64,000 nt of DNA from the NCBI GenBank assembly GCA_035326425.1, contig DAOLFG010000021.1:7254-71253 (forward strand), written 5' to 3'. Shown one piece after another: positions 29,445 to 38,091 of the stretch (position 1 is its first letter; each line of letters opens with the position of its first letter). This stretch comes from CALKJU01 sp035326425. Its GTDB lineage: Bacteria; Pseudomonadota; Alphaproteobacteria; Geminicoccales; Geminicoccaceae. The notes under the pieces were generated by a model. The model was given only the letters and a program-made list of their open reading frames with translations. It searched no databases and was not told the origin of the DNA. Made by a program: the position numbers and the translations under genes.

Positions 29445-30143
29445 TTGCGCGTCCTCGTCACCAGGCCGCGCGACCAGGCGGAGGCGACCGCCGAGCTGCT
29501 GCGCTGCCGCGGTCACGACGTCCTGGTGGATCCGGTGCTGAGCATCGAGCCGGTCCCCCTGGCGCCGATCAGCGTCCAGGGCTACGCCGCAGCCGTCATC
29601 ACCAGCGCCAATGCCGTGCCTGCCCTGCCGGACTCCATGCAGGCCCTGCCGCTCTACGTCGTCGGCGCCGCGACGTCCGCCGCCGCAACAGCAGCGGGCT
29701 GGCGGGTCTCGGCGATGGCATCCGGGGATGGCGAGGCCCTGGCGCGGTTGCTGGTCGCGGAGTTGCGCAGCGGCCGGATCCTGCACATCGGTGGAGAGGA
29801 CAGGGCTGCGGGCCTCGCGGAAGGGCTGGCCGGCAGCCGGCTGGCCCTCGATCATCGCGTCGCTTATCGCGCCGTCGTCGTGCCGACGCTGCCGTCGGCA
29901 ACGCGGGATGCCCTGGTGGGCGATCGCCTCGATGCCGTCCTGTTGATGTCGCCGCGCACCGCTCGTCTCTGGTGCCGGCTCGTCCACGAGGTGGGGCTGG
30001 CCCGCCGGGCCGAAGCTCTCATCGTCGCCTGCCTGAGCAATGCTGTCGCCGAGGCGGCGCGAAGCCTGACTTGGCGGGAGCTGCGGGTGGCTCGGTCGCG
30101 CGACCAAAGAGCACTGGTCGACAGCCTTGATGACCCCAGGTGA
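29445..30143 (+). CDS. hemD: uroporphyrinogen-III synthase
   Basis: Closes hydroxymethylbilane to uroporphyrinogen III. It has 232 residues from TTG at 29445, four bases after the hemC stop, giving the family N-terminus LRVLVTRPRDQAEATAELL. AAVITSANAVPAL and LLMSPRTARLW match the conserved sugar-binding-like loops. The family is poorly conserved, but start, length and place after hemC support the call. The frame is open upstream into hemC and was trimmed. Confidence 0.88.
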   Translation: MRVLVTRPRDQAEATAELLRCRGHDVLVDPVLSIEPVPLAPISVQGYAAAVITSANAVPALPDSMQALPLYVVGAATSAAATAAGWRVSAMASGDGEALARLLVAELRSGRILHIGGEDRAAGLAEGLAGSRLALDHRVAYRAVVVPTLPSATRDALVGDRLDAVLLMSPRTARLWCRLVHEVGLARRAEALIVACLSNAVAEAARSLTWRELRVARSRDQRALVDSLDDPR

Positions 30144-30216
30144 AGGTGATAGCGCGAAACTCGCGGCGCCCGAGCCATTGTACCGGCCAGGGTGTGGGAG
30201 GGACGAAGGGAGCCTG

Positions 30217-31437
30217 ATGTCGGGCAACAGCGACAGCGATCGCGTTTCGGCGGCTGAGGAGCCCGAGGGCGTGCCGGCCGGTGCGGCGACCGAGGAACCC
30301 GGTGCCCGGCCGGTGCCGGAGACGGCGCCGAGGTCGCGCGCCGGCCTCGTCGGCGGTGGTGTCGCCGGCGCCATCGTAGCCCTGCTGGTGAGCTTCGGCC
30401 TCGACGCCTCGGGTTGGCTCCATCGTCCGGACCCGGCGCTCGCCCAGCGCATGGGCGGACTCGACGCCGAAATCGCTGCCCTCCGCTCGGGCGCAGGCGG
30501 CATCGACCAGCGATTGACGGCGGTCGAGCAGCGCCCCGTGCCCGCCCAGCCGGACCTGGTGCCGCTGCAGCAGGCGGCTACCGGGCTTCGCGACGACCTG
30601 ACGGCCCAGCACGCCGTGCTGGAGACTCTCCGCGACGGTCTCGCCAAGCAGGCCGACAGCGCCGATCTCGCGCGTGCCAGCACCGATCAGGCGATGCGCG
30701 AGTTGCGCGAGACGGTGAGCGGCCTGTCGCTCTCGCTGGCCGAGCAGCGTTCCCGCATCGACACTCTGGTGGCGCAACGTCCGGATCTGCAGCCGCTGAC
30801 CGCCGGCATCCAGGACGCGCGCAAGGTGCTGGCGGCTCAGGAGGGCAAGCTCGCGGATCTCGCCGCGCGCGTCGCGATGCTCGAAGGGACGCTGGCCGGC
30901 GCTCGTGCCGCCGCCGCCGACACCGCCCGCCTGGCCCTGGCGATGGTCGAGCTCGATCGCGCGCTCACCGCCGGCGAGCCGCTGGCCGCCGCGCTCGAGC
31001 CGTTCGCGCCGCTCGCCGCCGATCCGGGCGTCGCGGGCCCGCTGGAACAGCTGCGGCCGCTGCGGAGCGAAGGCGCGCCCACCATCGCCCGGCTGCAGGC
31101 GAATCTCGCCGGCCTGCGCCCGCGTATCACCGAGGCGGTGCGTTTCGAGGGCTCGTCGGGCTGGCTGGACCGCACCGCCCAGAACCTCGCGGGGCTCGTC
31201 GACCTCCGACGCGGCGATGATGGCGCGTCGGGCACGGTCGCGGAGCTCGACAAGGCCGAGCAGGCCCTGGCGCAGGGCGATGTCGAGGCGGCGGTCGGAG
31301 CGATGCGGCCGCTCGCCGACGCCGGCAATGCCGGAGCTGCCGAATGGGTCGCCCAGGCAGGACGCCGGCTGGACGGCTTCTCCGCGATGGACCGCCTGCG
31401 GAGCTATCTGTCGGCGCACATGCCGGCCCCCGGTTGA
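30217..31437 (+). CDS. mitofilin-like/HemX-type membrane coiled-coil protein
   Basis: A 406-residue protein of the alphaproteobacterial mitofilin (Mic60-like) type found after hemD. It has an acidic Pro/Ala-rich N-terminus, one membrane helix (about 45-63), a long coiled coil (about 80-260), and a C-terminal mitofilin-like segment (GSSGWLDRTAQNLAGLV to the end). The start ATG 30217 was picked for the purine-rich GGAGGGACGAAGGG just upstream; a longer form from 30127 is possible. Presumed to shape the inner membrane or organise heme enzymes. Confidence 0.82.
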   Translation: MSGNSDSDRVSAAEEPEGVPAGAATEEPGARPVPETAPRSRAGLVGGGVAGAIVALLVSFGLDASGWLHRPDPALAQRMGGLDAEIAALRSGAGGIDQRLTAVEQRPVPAQPDLVPLQQAATGLRDDLTAQHAVLETLRDGLAKQADSADLARASTDQAMRELRETVSGLSLSLAEQRSRIDTLVAQRPDLQPLTAGIQDARKVLAAQEGKLADLAARVAMLEGTLAGARAAAADTARLALAMVELDRALTAGEPLAAALEPFAPLAADPGVAGPLEQLRPLRSEGAPTIARLQANLAGLRPRITEAVRFEGSSGWLDRTAQNLAGLVDLRRGDDGASGTVAELDKAEQALAQGDVEAAVGAMRPLADAGNAGAAEWVAQAGRRLDGFSAMDRLRSYLSAHMPAPG

Positions 31438-31510
31438 CGGGGATGGTGGAGTTGCACGCGCCCCGCCAGTGGGGTGACCCTTGCCCGGGCCGGCTTCGGG
31501 AGAACCGCTC

Positions 31511-32920
31511 TTGCTGCGTCTGATCATCTTCCTCGTCGTCGCCACAGCCCTGGCGGTGGTCGCCGTCTGGCTGGCCGACCAGCCGGGCAGCGTCACCCTG
31601 CGCTGGGGCGAGTACGAGGCTGTCACCAGTGTCGGCGTGACGGCCGTGCTGCTGCTGGCCTTCGCGCTCGCCGTGACGGTGGTGATCGAGGTCTATCGCT
31701 GGCTGCGCGGGCTGCCGCGCCGGGTCCGCAGGAACCGCGAGCATCGTCGCGAGGTTCGCGGCTACGAATCGATCACCAGGGGCTTGCTGGCCGCCGCCGG
31801 CGGTGACCGGGCGGCGGCACAGTGGCACAGCCGGCAGGCGGCGAAGCTGGCGCCGGATCGTCCCGGGGCACTGCTCCTGGCGGCGCAGACCGCCCAGCTG
31901 GACGGCCGTGACGACGAGGCCGCCAGGGTCTTTCGCGCCATGGTCGAGGTACCCGACACCGAGCTGCTCGGACTGCGCGGCCTGCTGGCCCAGGCGGTCC
32001 GTGCCGGCGACCGCAACGAGGCCCTGGATCTCGCCCGCCGAGCCTACGCGCGCAGCCCGCGCGCGCCCTGGGTACTGCAGACCCTGTTCGAGCTCCTGGT
32101 CCGGGATCGCAAATGGGCGGAGGCGCAGCCCGTGCTCGACGGCATGGGCCGCGAGAAGCTGCTGGGCGAACGCGTGCTCCACCGACGCCGCGCCATCCTG
32201 CTCCACATGCTGGCCGAGCAGGAGCGCGAGCAGGGCAGGACCGCCGAGGGGCTGACGCTCGCCCGGCGCGCCACCAGGCTCGCTCCCGATTTCGCGCCTG
32301 CCGCCATCGCCGCATCGGGCCTCGCCACCGCCTGCGGCAAGTCCCGCGAGGCCCGCAAGCTGCTCGAAGCTTCCTGGCGCGTGGCACCGCAGCCGGAGGT
32401 GGCGGCAGCCTGGCTGGCATTGCAGCCGTCGGAGAACCCGACCCGGCTCTACGAGCGCCTGCGCGCTCTCGAGAAGCTCCGCGCCGACAGTCCGCAGGCT
32501 CAGGTCGTGCTGGGCGAGGCGGCCGTCGCCGCGCATCGCTACGACGAGGCCCGCATCCACCTCGAGCGCGGGCTGACGCTCGGACCGACCGCGGCGCTCT
32601 ACAGGGCGCTCGCCAACCTCGAGGATGCCGCCGGCGAGCCCGACAAGGCGCGCGACTGGCGCTCCCGCGTCGCCGAGGCGCCGCCGGACAAGACGTGGGT
32701 GTGCGAGGATACCGGCGAGATCATGCCCGCCTGGGCGCCCTTCGGCGCGAGCGGCGCCTTCGACGTCGTGCACTGGTCGGAGCCGCCGCGGCTGACCAGG
32801 CTCATCGCCTACGACCAGTCGCTGAGCACCATCGTCGAGGGCGGTGCGCCGGTGCCGCCGCCGCGTCCGTTGCCGCGAGCCCCGGCGCCGGACATGTCCA
32901 CGGCCGCGGTCACCGAATGA
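31511..32920 (+). CDS. hemY: HemY-type heme-biosynthesis TPR membrane protein
   Basis: A 469-residue protein: two N-terminal membrane helices (about 3-22 and 42-61, HemY_N layout with LADQPGSVTLRWGEYE between them), then tetratricopeptide-like repeats to about 390 and a Pro-rich tail. CEDTGEIMPAWAPFGASGAFD is typical of alphaproteobacterial HemY. Start TTG 31511 is supported by GGGAG at 31498-31502; a TTG at 31481 is possible. Last gene of the hem run before the tRNA. Confidence 0.86.
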   Translation: MLRLIIFLVVATALAVVAVWLADQPGSVTLRWGEYEAVTSVGVTAVLLLAFALAVTVVIEVYRWLRGLPRRVRRNREHRREVRGYESITRGLLAAAGGDRAAAQWHSRQAAKLAPDRPGALLLAAQTAQLDGRDDEAARVFRAMVEVPDTELLGLRGLLAQAVRAGDRNEALDLARRAYARSPRAPWVLQTLFELLVRDRKWAEAQPVLDGMGREKLLGERVLHRRRAILLHMLAEQEREQGRTAEGLTLARRATRLAPDFAPAAIAASGLATACGKSREARKLLEASWRVAPQPEVAAAWLALQPSENPTRLYERLRALEKLRADSPQAQVVLGEAAVAAHRYDEARIHLERGLTLGPTAALYRALANLEDAAGEPDKARDWRSRVAEAPPDKTWVCEDTGEIMPAWAPFGASGAFDVVHWSEPPRLTRLIAYDQSLSTIVEGGAPVPPPRPLPRAPAPDMSTAAVTE

Positions 32921-32975
32921 CGGGCCGCCCCGAACCCTTGCCTTGCGCCGCCCCCCCGTCTACAAGCCGCGCGTC

Positions 32976-33050
32976 GCCGTAGTAGCTCAGCGGTAGAGCA
33001 TCCGCTTCGTAAGCGGGTGGTCGGGGGTTCAAATCCCTCCTACGGCACCA
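32976..33050 (+). tRNA. tRNA-Thr (anticodon CGT)
   Basis: A full cloverleaf: acceptor GCCGTAG pairs with CTACGGC, D-arm GCTC..GAGC, anticodon stem TCCGC/GCGGG with loop TTCGTAA, T-arm GGGGG TTCAAAT CCCTC, discriminator A and an encoded CCA. The anticodon CGT reads ACG (Thr). It marks the switch from intact core genes to accessory DNA. I found no second copy of its 3' end in the window. Confidence 0.96.
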
Positions 33051-33089
33051 GTGATTTCAATGGCTTAGAGGCAGGTTTGGACGGTTCAT

Positions 33090-33115
33090 GCTTCCCAAGT
33101 TGACTAATGGGAAGC
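33090..33115. repeat. hairpin 40 bp after tRNA-Thr
   Basis: GCTTCCCA and TGGGAAGC, perfect 8-bp arms with a 10-base loop. It could end tRNA transcription, though no T-run follows. Confidence 0.5.
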
Positions 33116-33209
33116 GACGTCATGTCGTTTGCCTCCCAGGTTCAGGCATTCCACCTCCGCCCTGGTTTTCCTGACGAGCGGGTCCGCGGCGTCTCGTAAC
33201 GGTGCGCCG

Positions 33210-33234
33210 ATCGGCAGCTGTCGGAGCTGCCGAT
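33210..33234. repeat. perfect 10-bp hairpin
   Basis: ATCGGCAGCT, loop GTCGG, AGCTGCCGAT. Isolated within the gene-poor stretch; role unknown. Confidence 0.5.
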
Positions 33235-33335
33235 ATCTCCCCCCGACTTGTATCATTGAAGAAGGCGTGATCGATCATGCCTTCACTCCGATCCGTTGGC
33301 GCGCACGACGCGAGGAAGTCAGGCGTGGCATGGGC

Positions 33336-33355
33336 ACCCCCCCCCGGGGGGGGGT
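33336..33355. repeat. C9G9 perfect palindrome
   Basis: ACCCCCCCCCGGGGGGGGGT: nine C then nine G, flanked by A and T. Self-complementary over 20 bp. It may be a real hairpin or an assembly artefact at a homopolymer. Confidence 0.6.
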
Positions 33356-33753
33356 CGACCCAGGGGGATAAATCGGGATCGCGATGGGTCCCATACCGGA
33401 GGGGGCCTAGAACCTTCCTTCTACCAACCGTGGACTATGTTACGGCATCCGGAAGCTGCCTATCGCGAACGCACCGAGCTGAATGTGCCGGCTTCCGACG
33501 GGACGGCGGTGTTCGGCGCGATGATGGCGGTCCGCACTGACGCGATCCAGCGGAGCGGACGGCAAGTCCTGCCTCGTCGTCCGCGCCACCTCGACCTCGT
33601 TGGATCGTTCGACACGAAGAAGATTTGCGTGATGCAGGAGGCGACCCAAGAAGGGGGTAACGCCAGAAGCGAAATGGGATCCGTCCGAAGGCCCCTCACT
33701 CCAACCTTCTCGGGCCAAGAGGTAAGTGTCGCCGTCGGCACCCCGCTGCTCGG

Positions 33754-33782
33754 TTCGTCGACGAATCTGCCCGATTCGTCGA
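33754..33782 (+). promoter_or_regulatory. putative LytTR binding site upstream of sulfatase
   Basis: Two direct copies of TTCGTCGA (33754-33761 and 33775-33782) with a 21-bp period, matching the geometry of LytTR-family sites (two repeats two helical turns apart). A TAGGGT element begins at 33813, 31 bp after the second copy. The same arrangement with the same spacing occurs before the autotransporter (37994-38022). No good -35 box lies between, which fits an activator-dependent promoter. Confidence 0.7.
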
Positions 33783-33900
33783 GTCGTCCAGGAAGCCAGG
33801 AAGCGCAAGAGCTAGGGTTCCCCTTGAAGCTCCATCCTGGCCGCATCATGGTGCCGCATCGACGGCGCCGGCGGCACGAGCGCGGGGGGAACCAGAAAGG

Positions 33901-36086
33901 ATGCGCAACGCCCTGAATCGTATGATGGCTGCGGCGATGGCCGGCGTCATGGTTCTGGCTGGCGGCACGAGCCCGGCATCCGGCAACGAGGTCCTGAGCG
34001 GCAAGGAGCGCAAGGACATCATCTTCATCATCATGGACGACGTCGGCATCGACCAGCTCAAGCTGTTCGGCTATGGCGGCGACAATCCCCCGCGCACGCC
34101 CAACCTGGTGAAGATCGCCGACCGCGGCGTGCGCTTCACCAATGTTTGGGCGATGCCGGAATGCTCGCCCTCGCGGGCCACCTTCTTCAGCGGCCGCTAC
34201 CCGATCCGCACCGGGGTGGAGGCGGCGATCGTCGACAACCATATCCCGCAGACCTACCTGTCCTCCTTCGAGGCCACCCTGCCGCGGCTGCTGTCCGACG
34301 CCGGCTACAAAAGATGGCCATGTCCGGCAAGTACCACCTCGGCAACGAGAACGACCCGGCCGGCGACTGCGCCCCGGCCACGCGCGGCTTCGATGCCTTC
34401 CGCGGCAACATGACCGCCGGCCCGCCTTCGATCGACCCGACGGCCGGCGGCGTCGACCCGTCGGGTCGACAGGCCTGCGGCTTCTTCCAGACCACCCAGG
34501 CCGGGGCCTGCTATTTCCAGCAGGGCCGGACCGTCACCTGCCGCGCCATCAACAGCGGCAACGCCTCGAACAAGTCCACGCCGGCCGAAAGCTGCATCCA
34601 GCGCGGCGGCATCTTCACGCCGGGCCAGGCCTGTGGCGCCAACCCGCCGCAACAGACCGCCTTCGACGTCTTCAACGCCTACTACGCCTGGCCGCACACC
34701 ACGCTCGATGGCGCCCGCCCGGCCTATGCGGCACCGGCCTGTGACCGGGCGCAGACCGTCCGCCGCTACATGTCGAGCCGGCAGGCCGACGATGCCGCCG
34801 ACTGGTGGAACGCCCAGTCCGGCCATCGCATGGTGACGCTGAGCTTCAACGCCATCCACACGCCGCTGCAGCCCGCACCCGACCAGCTGGCCCGCCGTCC
34901 CATCGACCGCATCTATGACTGCGGTGCCGTGCCGGCGCAGCGGGCATTGATCGACAGCATCTTCGAGGCCATGGATTCCGAGATCGGCCAGTTCCTGCAG
35001 CAGATCGGCGTCGCTACCCTGCAGCCCGACGGGCGGACGATCGAGCGGCTGGATCTGCGCGGCAAGGCCCTCGTCGTCGTCGGCGACAATGGCAGCTTCG
35101 GTCCGACGGTGCGGACCGACGCCGGCTTCGATGCGAGCCGGGCCAAGGGCTACGTCTACCAGACAGGCGTCTGGGTGCCGTTGATCGTCGCCGGCGACTT
35201 CGTCGCCCAGCCGGGGCGCGCGGTCGACGAGCTGGTGAATACGGTCGACCTCTTCAACCTGTTCGGTGCCTTGGCCGGCGTGAACGTCGAGGGGGAGGTG
35301 CCGTCTACGACGACCGTCGATGCCAAGCCGCTGCTGCCTTATCTGATGCGGCCGAAGCAGCCGGCGATCCGCCAGACCAACTTCACCGAGATCGGCGTCG
35401 GCACCTATTTCTCCGATCCGAGCCGGCGCAGCTGGCCGTGCAAGGTCGCCGCGACCTGCAGCGACACGGAGTTCCCGACCCAGGGCTTCTGCGAGGACAA
35501 TGGTGGCACCTGGTACGGCCCGGGCGGCCAGCAGCAGATTTCGTCCTGCTGCGCCATCATCGACCCTTCGGCCGGCGAGCGGATCGTGCCGGTCTATCAG
35601 GCGGCCGTGCGCGACAAGCGGTTCAAGCTGGTGGAGATCCAGAACACGAACTGCGCCGCACCGCCCCAGTCCGGCCAGCCCAGGCCCTTCCCCTGGGCCG
35701 AGTACCAGACCCAGGCCACCTACGAGCTGTACGACATCCGCAAGACCAGGACCAATCCGACGGGCCTCGACAATCCGAGCGGCAACAAGATCGCCGCCTG
35801 CGGCACCAACCCCAAGGCATGCCTGCCCGGCTGGTTGAAGCCCGTCTTCGCCCAGCTCGACGGCGAGCTGAAGCGCATCCAGCTTTCGGCCAAGCCGCAG
35901 AACGATTGTGCCGCCAAGGGTGACGGCAACCTGGACCTCGTCGTCGATGCCCGGGACATCAAAGGCTGGGAGGCATTCAGCGGCACCGGCCCCAGCCGTT
36001 ACGACATCAATGTCGACGGTCTGACCAATACTGCCGATCGCGCCATCATCGCCGGCAATCTGGGGCTGCGGTGCAGCCGCGGGTGA
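33901..36086 (+). pseudogene. secreted sulfatase with dockerin-like C-terminus, one frameshift
   Basis: About 728 codons in two overlapping frames. Frame one (33901 to about 34312) gives a signal-like N-terminus (MMAAAMAGVMVLAGG), metal motif IIFIIMDDVGIDQLKLFGYG, and the formylglycine motif CSPSR (Cys about residue 88), with FFSGRYPIRTGV. At an AAAA run near 34312 the reading must move back one base; frame two then continues SGKYHLGNEN to the stop at 36086 with VVVGDNGSFGP and FSWE-like sulfatase core parts. The last 65 residues (GDGNLDLVVDARDIKG and YDINVDGLTNTADRAIIAGN) resemble the paired calcium loops of a type I dockerin. The lesion may be a sequencing error, ribosomal slippage or recent decay. 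Substrate unknown. Confidence 0.8.
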
Positions 36087-36103
36087 TGGGCGCCTGAGGC
36101 GAC

Positions 36104-36132
36104 GCTCCCGCGGCCAGGAAGGCGGCGGGAGC
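36104..36132. terminator. hairpin between convergent sulfatase and LytTR genes
   Basis: GCTCCCGC and GCGGGAGC with a 13-base loop in the 55-bp gap between two convergent stop codons. No T-run; a likely bidirectional stop by position. Confidence 0.45.
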
Positions 36133-36141
36133 GGGCTCCGC

Positions 36142-36864
36142 TCATACGCCGGCGGTCGCCCAGGCCCTCAGCCTCGCCGTCGCCGCTCGTCCCAGGCGCA
36201 GCGAGTGTGTGGCGCCAGCCAGAGCGATGACCGACCGGTCGCGCGACTCGTATCGGATCTCGCTGACGCAACGACTGTTGACGATGAGAGACCGGCCGAG
36301 CCGCAGGAAGGGCGGCGATGGCAGGCTGCGCTCGATCTGTTTCAAGGGCTGCAGCACCAGCAGGGAGGCCAGGCGCTCGATCACCAGCCGGCTGAAATCA
36401 CCCTCGGCACTGGCGGCGATCACGCGCCTGGCCGGAGTCACGACCACACGGCTGGAGGTGCGCAGGCGGAGAACGGGCTCGACGTCGTCCCCGGGTTCGC
36501 TGTGGGCCGGACTTGGCGCACGCTCCAGCCTCGCCATGGTCTCGGCCAGGCGCGCCGCCGAGATCGGCTTCAGAAGATAGTCGACGGCAGCGATGTCGAA
36601 CGCCTGCAGCGCGTGCTCCGCATGGGCAGTGGCGATGACCACCTTCGGCGGCGATGGCAGGCAGGCCAGAAGGTCGAAGCCGTGCGCGTCGGGAAGCTCG
36701 AGATCGAGAAAGACGACATCCGGCTTCTCCCGCTCGATCACCGCAATGGCCGCCGCCAGCGTATCCGCCTCACCGACGATCTCCACGTTGGGGTGCCGCG
36801 CGAGCAGGCGGCGCATCCCCCGCCGCGCCAGCGCCTCGTCGTCGACCAGGACTACCCGTGGCAC
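36142..36864 (-). CDS. LytTR-family response regulator
   Basis: A 240-residue response regulator: receiver domain (1-120) with acidic pocket D8-D9, phospho-acceptor D54 in FLDLELPD, and YLLKPI lysine; then a LytTR DNA-binding domain (about 140-240, SFLRLGRSLIVNSRCVSEI-like). The GTG start at 36864 overlaps the kinase stop by 13 bp, so the pair is coupled. It lies between the sulfatase and autotransporter genes, both of which carry matching direct repeats upstream, so it probably regulates them. Confidence 0.93.
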   Translation of the reverse strand: MPRVVLVDDEALARRGMRRLLARHPNVEIVGEADTLAAAIAVIEREKPDVVFLDLELPDAHGFDLLACLPSPPKVVIATAHAEHALQAFDIAAVDYLLKPISAARLAETMARLERAPSPAHSEPGDDVEPVLRLRTSSRVVVTPARRVIAASAEGDFSRLVIERLASLLVLQPLKQIERSLPSPPFLRLGRSLIVNSRCVSEIRYESRDRSVIALAGATHSLRLGRAATARLRAWATAGV

Positions 36865-37934
36865 GGGGCACCCCTCAGGCTGAGTTCCGCCAGGACGCCA
36901 CGCCCGTCCTGGGCGAGCCGGAAGTCGTGCCGACCGGGATAGTCGATCGCCAGGCGCCGCTTGAGGTTGTGGAGCCCAATGCCGGCGGAGCCGCTGCCGT
37001 CGATCAGCCTGCCGGTGTTGCGGACCAGGATCCTTAGACCATCCGTCACCGCTTCGACCCGGACCAGCACGTCGAGCCGCTCGCCGCCACCGCGCAGCCC
37101 GTGCTTGATGGTGTTCTCGACCAGCAGTTGAAGGACGAAGCTCGGCATGGGTCGCTCGCGCGCCGCCTCGTCGATCTGCAGCTGGCACGACAGCCGCTCG
37201 CCGAAGCGCGCCTGCTGGATGGCCAGATAGGCGCGCAGCGTCGCCTCCTCGTCCTCGACGAGGCAGACCGTCCGGTGCGGCAGCCGCAGCGAGCTGCGCA
37301 GATAGTCGGCGATATCGTGCAGCATGCCGAGCGCCACCTCGGGCCGCTCGGGAATCTCGACGGCCACGCCGTTCAGCGCGTTGAACAGGAAATGCGGATC
37401 GAGCTGCAGTCTGAGCTGGTCGAGCTCCGCACGCAGAGCCGCGTTCTCGGCCACCGCCGCCCTTTCGCGACTGTCGCGGGCGGAAATGCTGGCCGAGATC
37501 CAGAAGTACAGCATGCTCCAGCTCAAAAAGATGAAGAGGTAATAGATGAACGGCAACACGACCCATTGCACCGGCTCCGACTGGGTCATCGGCAGGTCGA
37601 ACACGACACGGGTAACGCCGGCGATCACGACGAGAATGATCGCCCCCAGGAAGCTGACCTGAGCGACCAGCGCCACCGTGCCGCGACGCATCACCGCCGC
37701 ATCGTCGAGCCGGCGGTAGATCTCCCGCATGACCGCCGTCACGGCCACGGCCGAAGGCTCCAACACCGCCGTCATGGTGGCACCGGCCTTGAGCTCATTG
37801 TAGATAAAGGTGCGCGAGATCGTGCCGAAGAGCAGCAGCAGCAACAGAAGCAAGGCCTGCCCCTGCCAGAAGCTGGACAATCCCAGGGGCCGGGACGCCC
37901 ACGGGCCGGCCATCGCCGGTCTTGTGTCGATCAT
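36852..37934 (-). CDS. LytS/AlgZ-type sensor histidine kinase
   Basis: A 360-residue membrane kinase of the His_kinase (LytS) type. About four membrane helices fill residues 15-140, followed by a coiled linker, the phospho-acceptor region LDPHFLFNALNGV (His about 181), and an ATPase domain with LLVENTIKHGLRGGG and GIGLHNLKRRL. No extracellular sensor domain is seen, so it may sense a membrane or small ligand. It is divergent from the autotransporter, with the repeat pair 60 bp upstream of its start, which suggests autoregulation too. Confidence 0.92.
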   Translation of the reverse strand: MIDTRPAMAGPWASRPLGLSSFWQGQALLLLLLLLFGTISRTFIYNELKAGATMTAVLEPSAVAVTAVMREIYRRLDDAAVMRRGTVALVAQVSFLGAIILVVIAGVTRVVFDLPMTQSEPVQWVVLPFIYYLFIFLSWSMLYFWISASISARDSRERAAVAENAALRAELDQLRLQLDPHFLFNALNGVAVEIPERPEVALGMLHDIADYLRSSLRLPHRTVCLVEDEEATLRAYLAIQQARFGERLSCQLQIDEAARERPMPSFVLQLLVENTIKHGLRGGGERLDVLVRVEAVTDGLRILVRNTGRLIDGSGSAGIGLHNLKRRLAIDYPGRHDFRLAQDGRGVLAELSLRGAPCHG

Positions 37935-37993
37935 CGCCGCAACCCTACGGCAGCGCCGTGTACAGTAAGCGGCAGTCCGCGCCTGCCGCCCGA

Positions 37994-38022
37994 TTCGTCG
38001 ACGATTCGGCCCGATTCGTCGA
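37994..38022 (+). promoter_or_regulatory. putative LytTR binding site upstream of autotransporter
   Basis: TTCGTCGA at 37994-38001 and 38015-38022, 21-bp period, nearly identical in flanks to the copy at 33754-33782. TAGGGA begins at 38053, again 31 bp after the second repeat. It lies in the divergent gap between kinase and autotransporter. Confidence 0.72.
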
Positions 38023-38091
38023 GTCGCTCGTGAACCTCAGAATGGCCCAGGATAGGGATTCAAACAACTAGAAGACGGGAGGCCGCAGGCC

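Larger units (their letters stand above)
33051..33753. other. gene-poor stretch after tRNA-Thr
   Basis: No convincing gene on either strand. Short open frames exist, but none has a recognisable product or a ribosome site. The stretch holds two perfect hairpins and a C9G9 palindrome (listed separately) and has lower GC than the core. It looks like island boundary or decayed DNA. Confidence 0.6.

Noticed and set aside
33374..33405. A third copy of the hen1-pnkp flanking repeat
   Set aside because: Only GGGTCCCAT is shared; too short to count.
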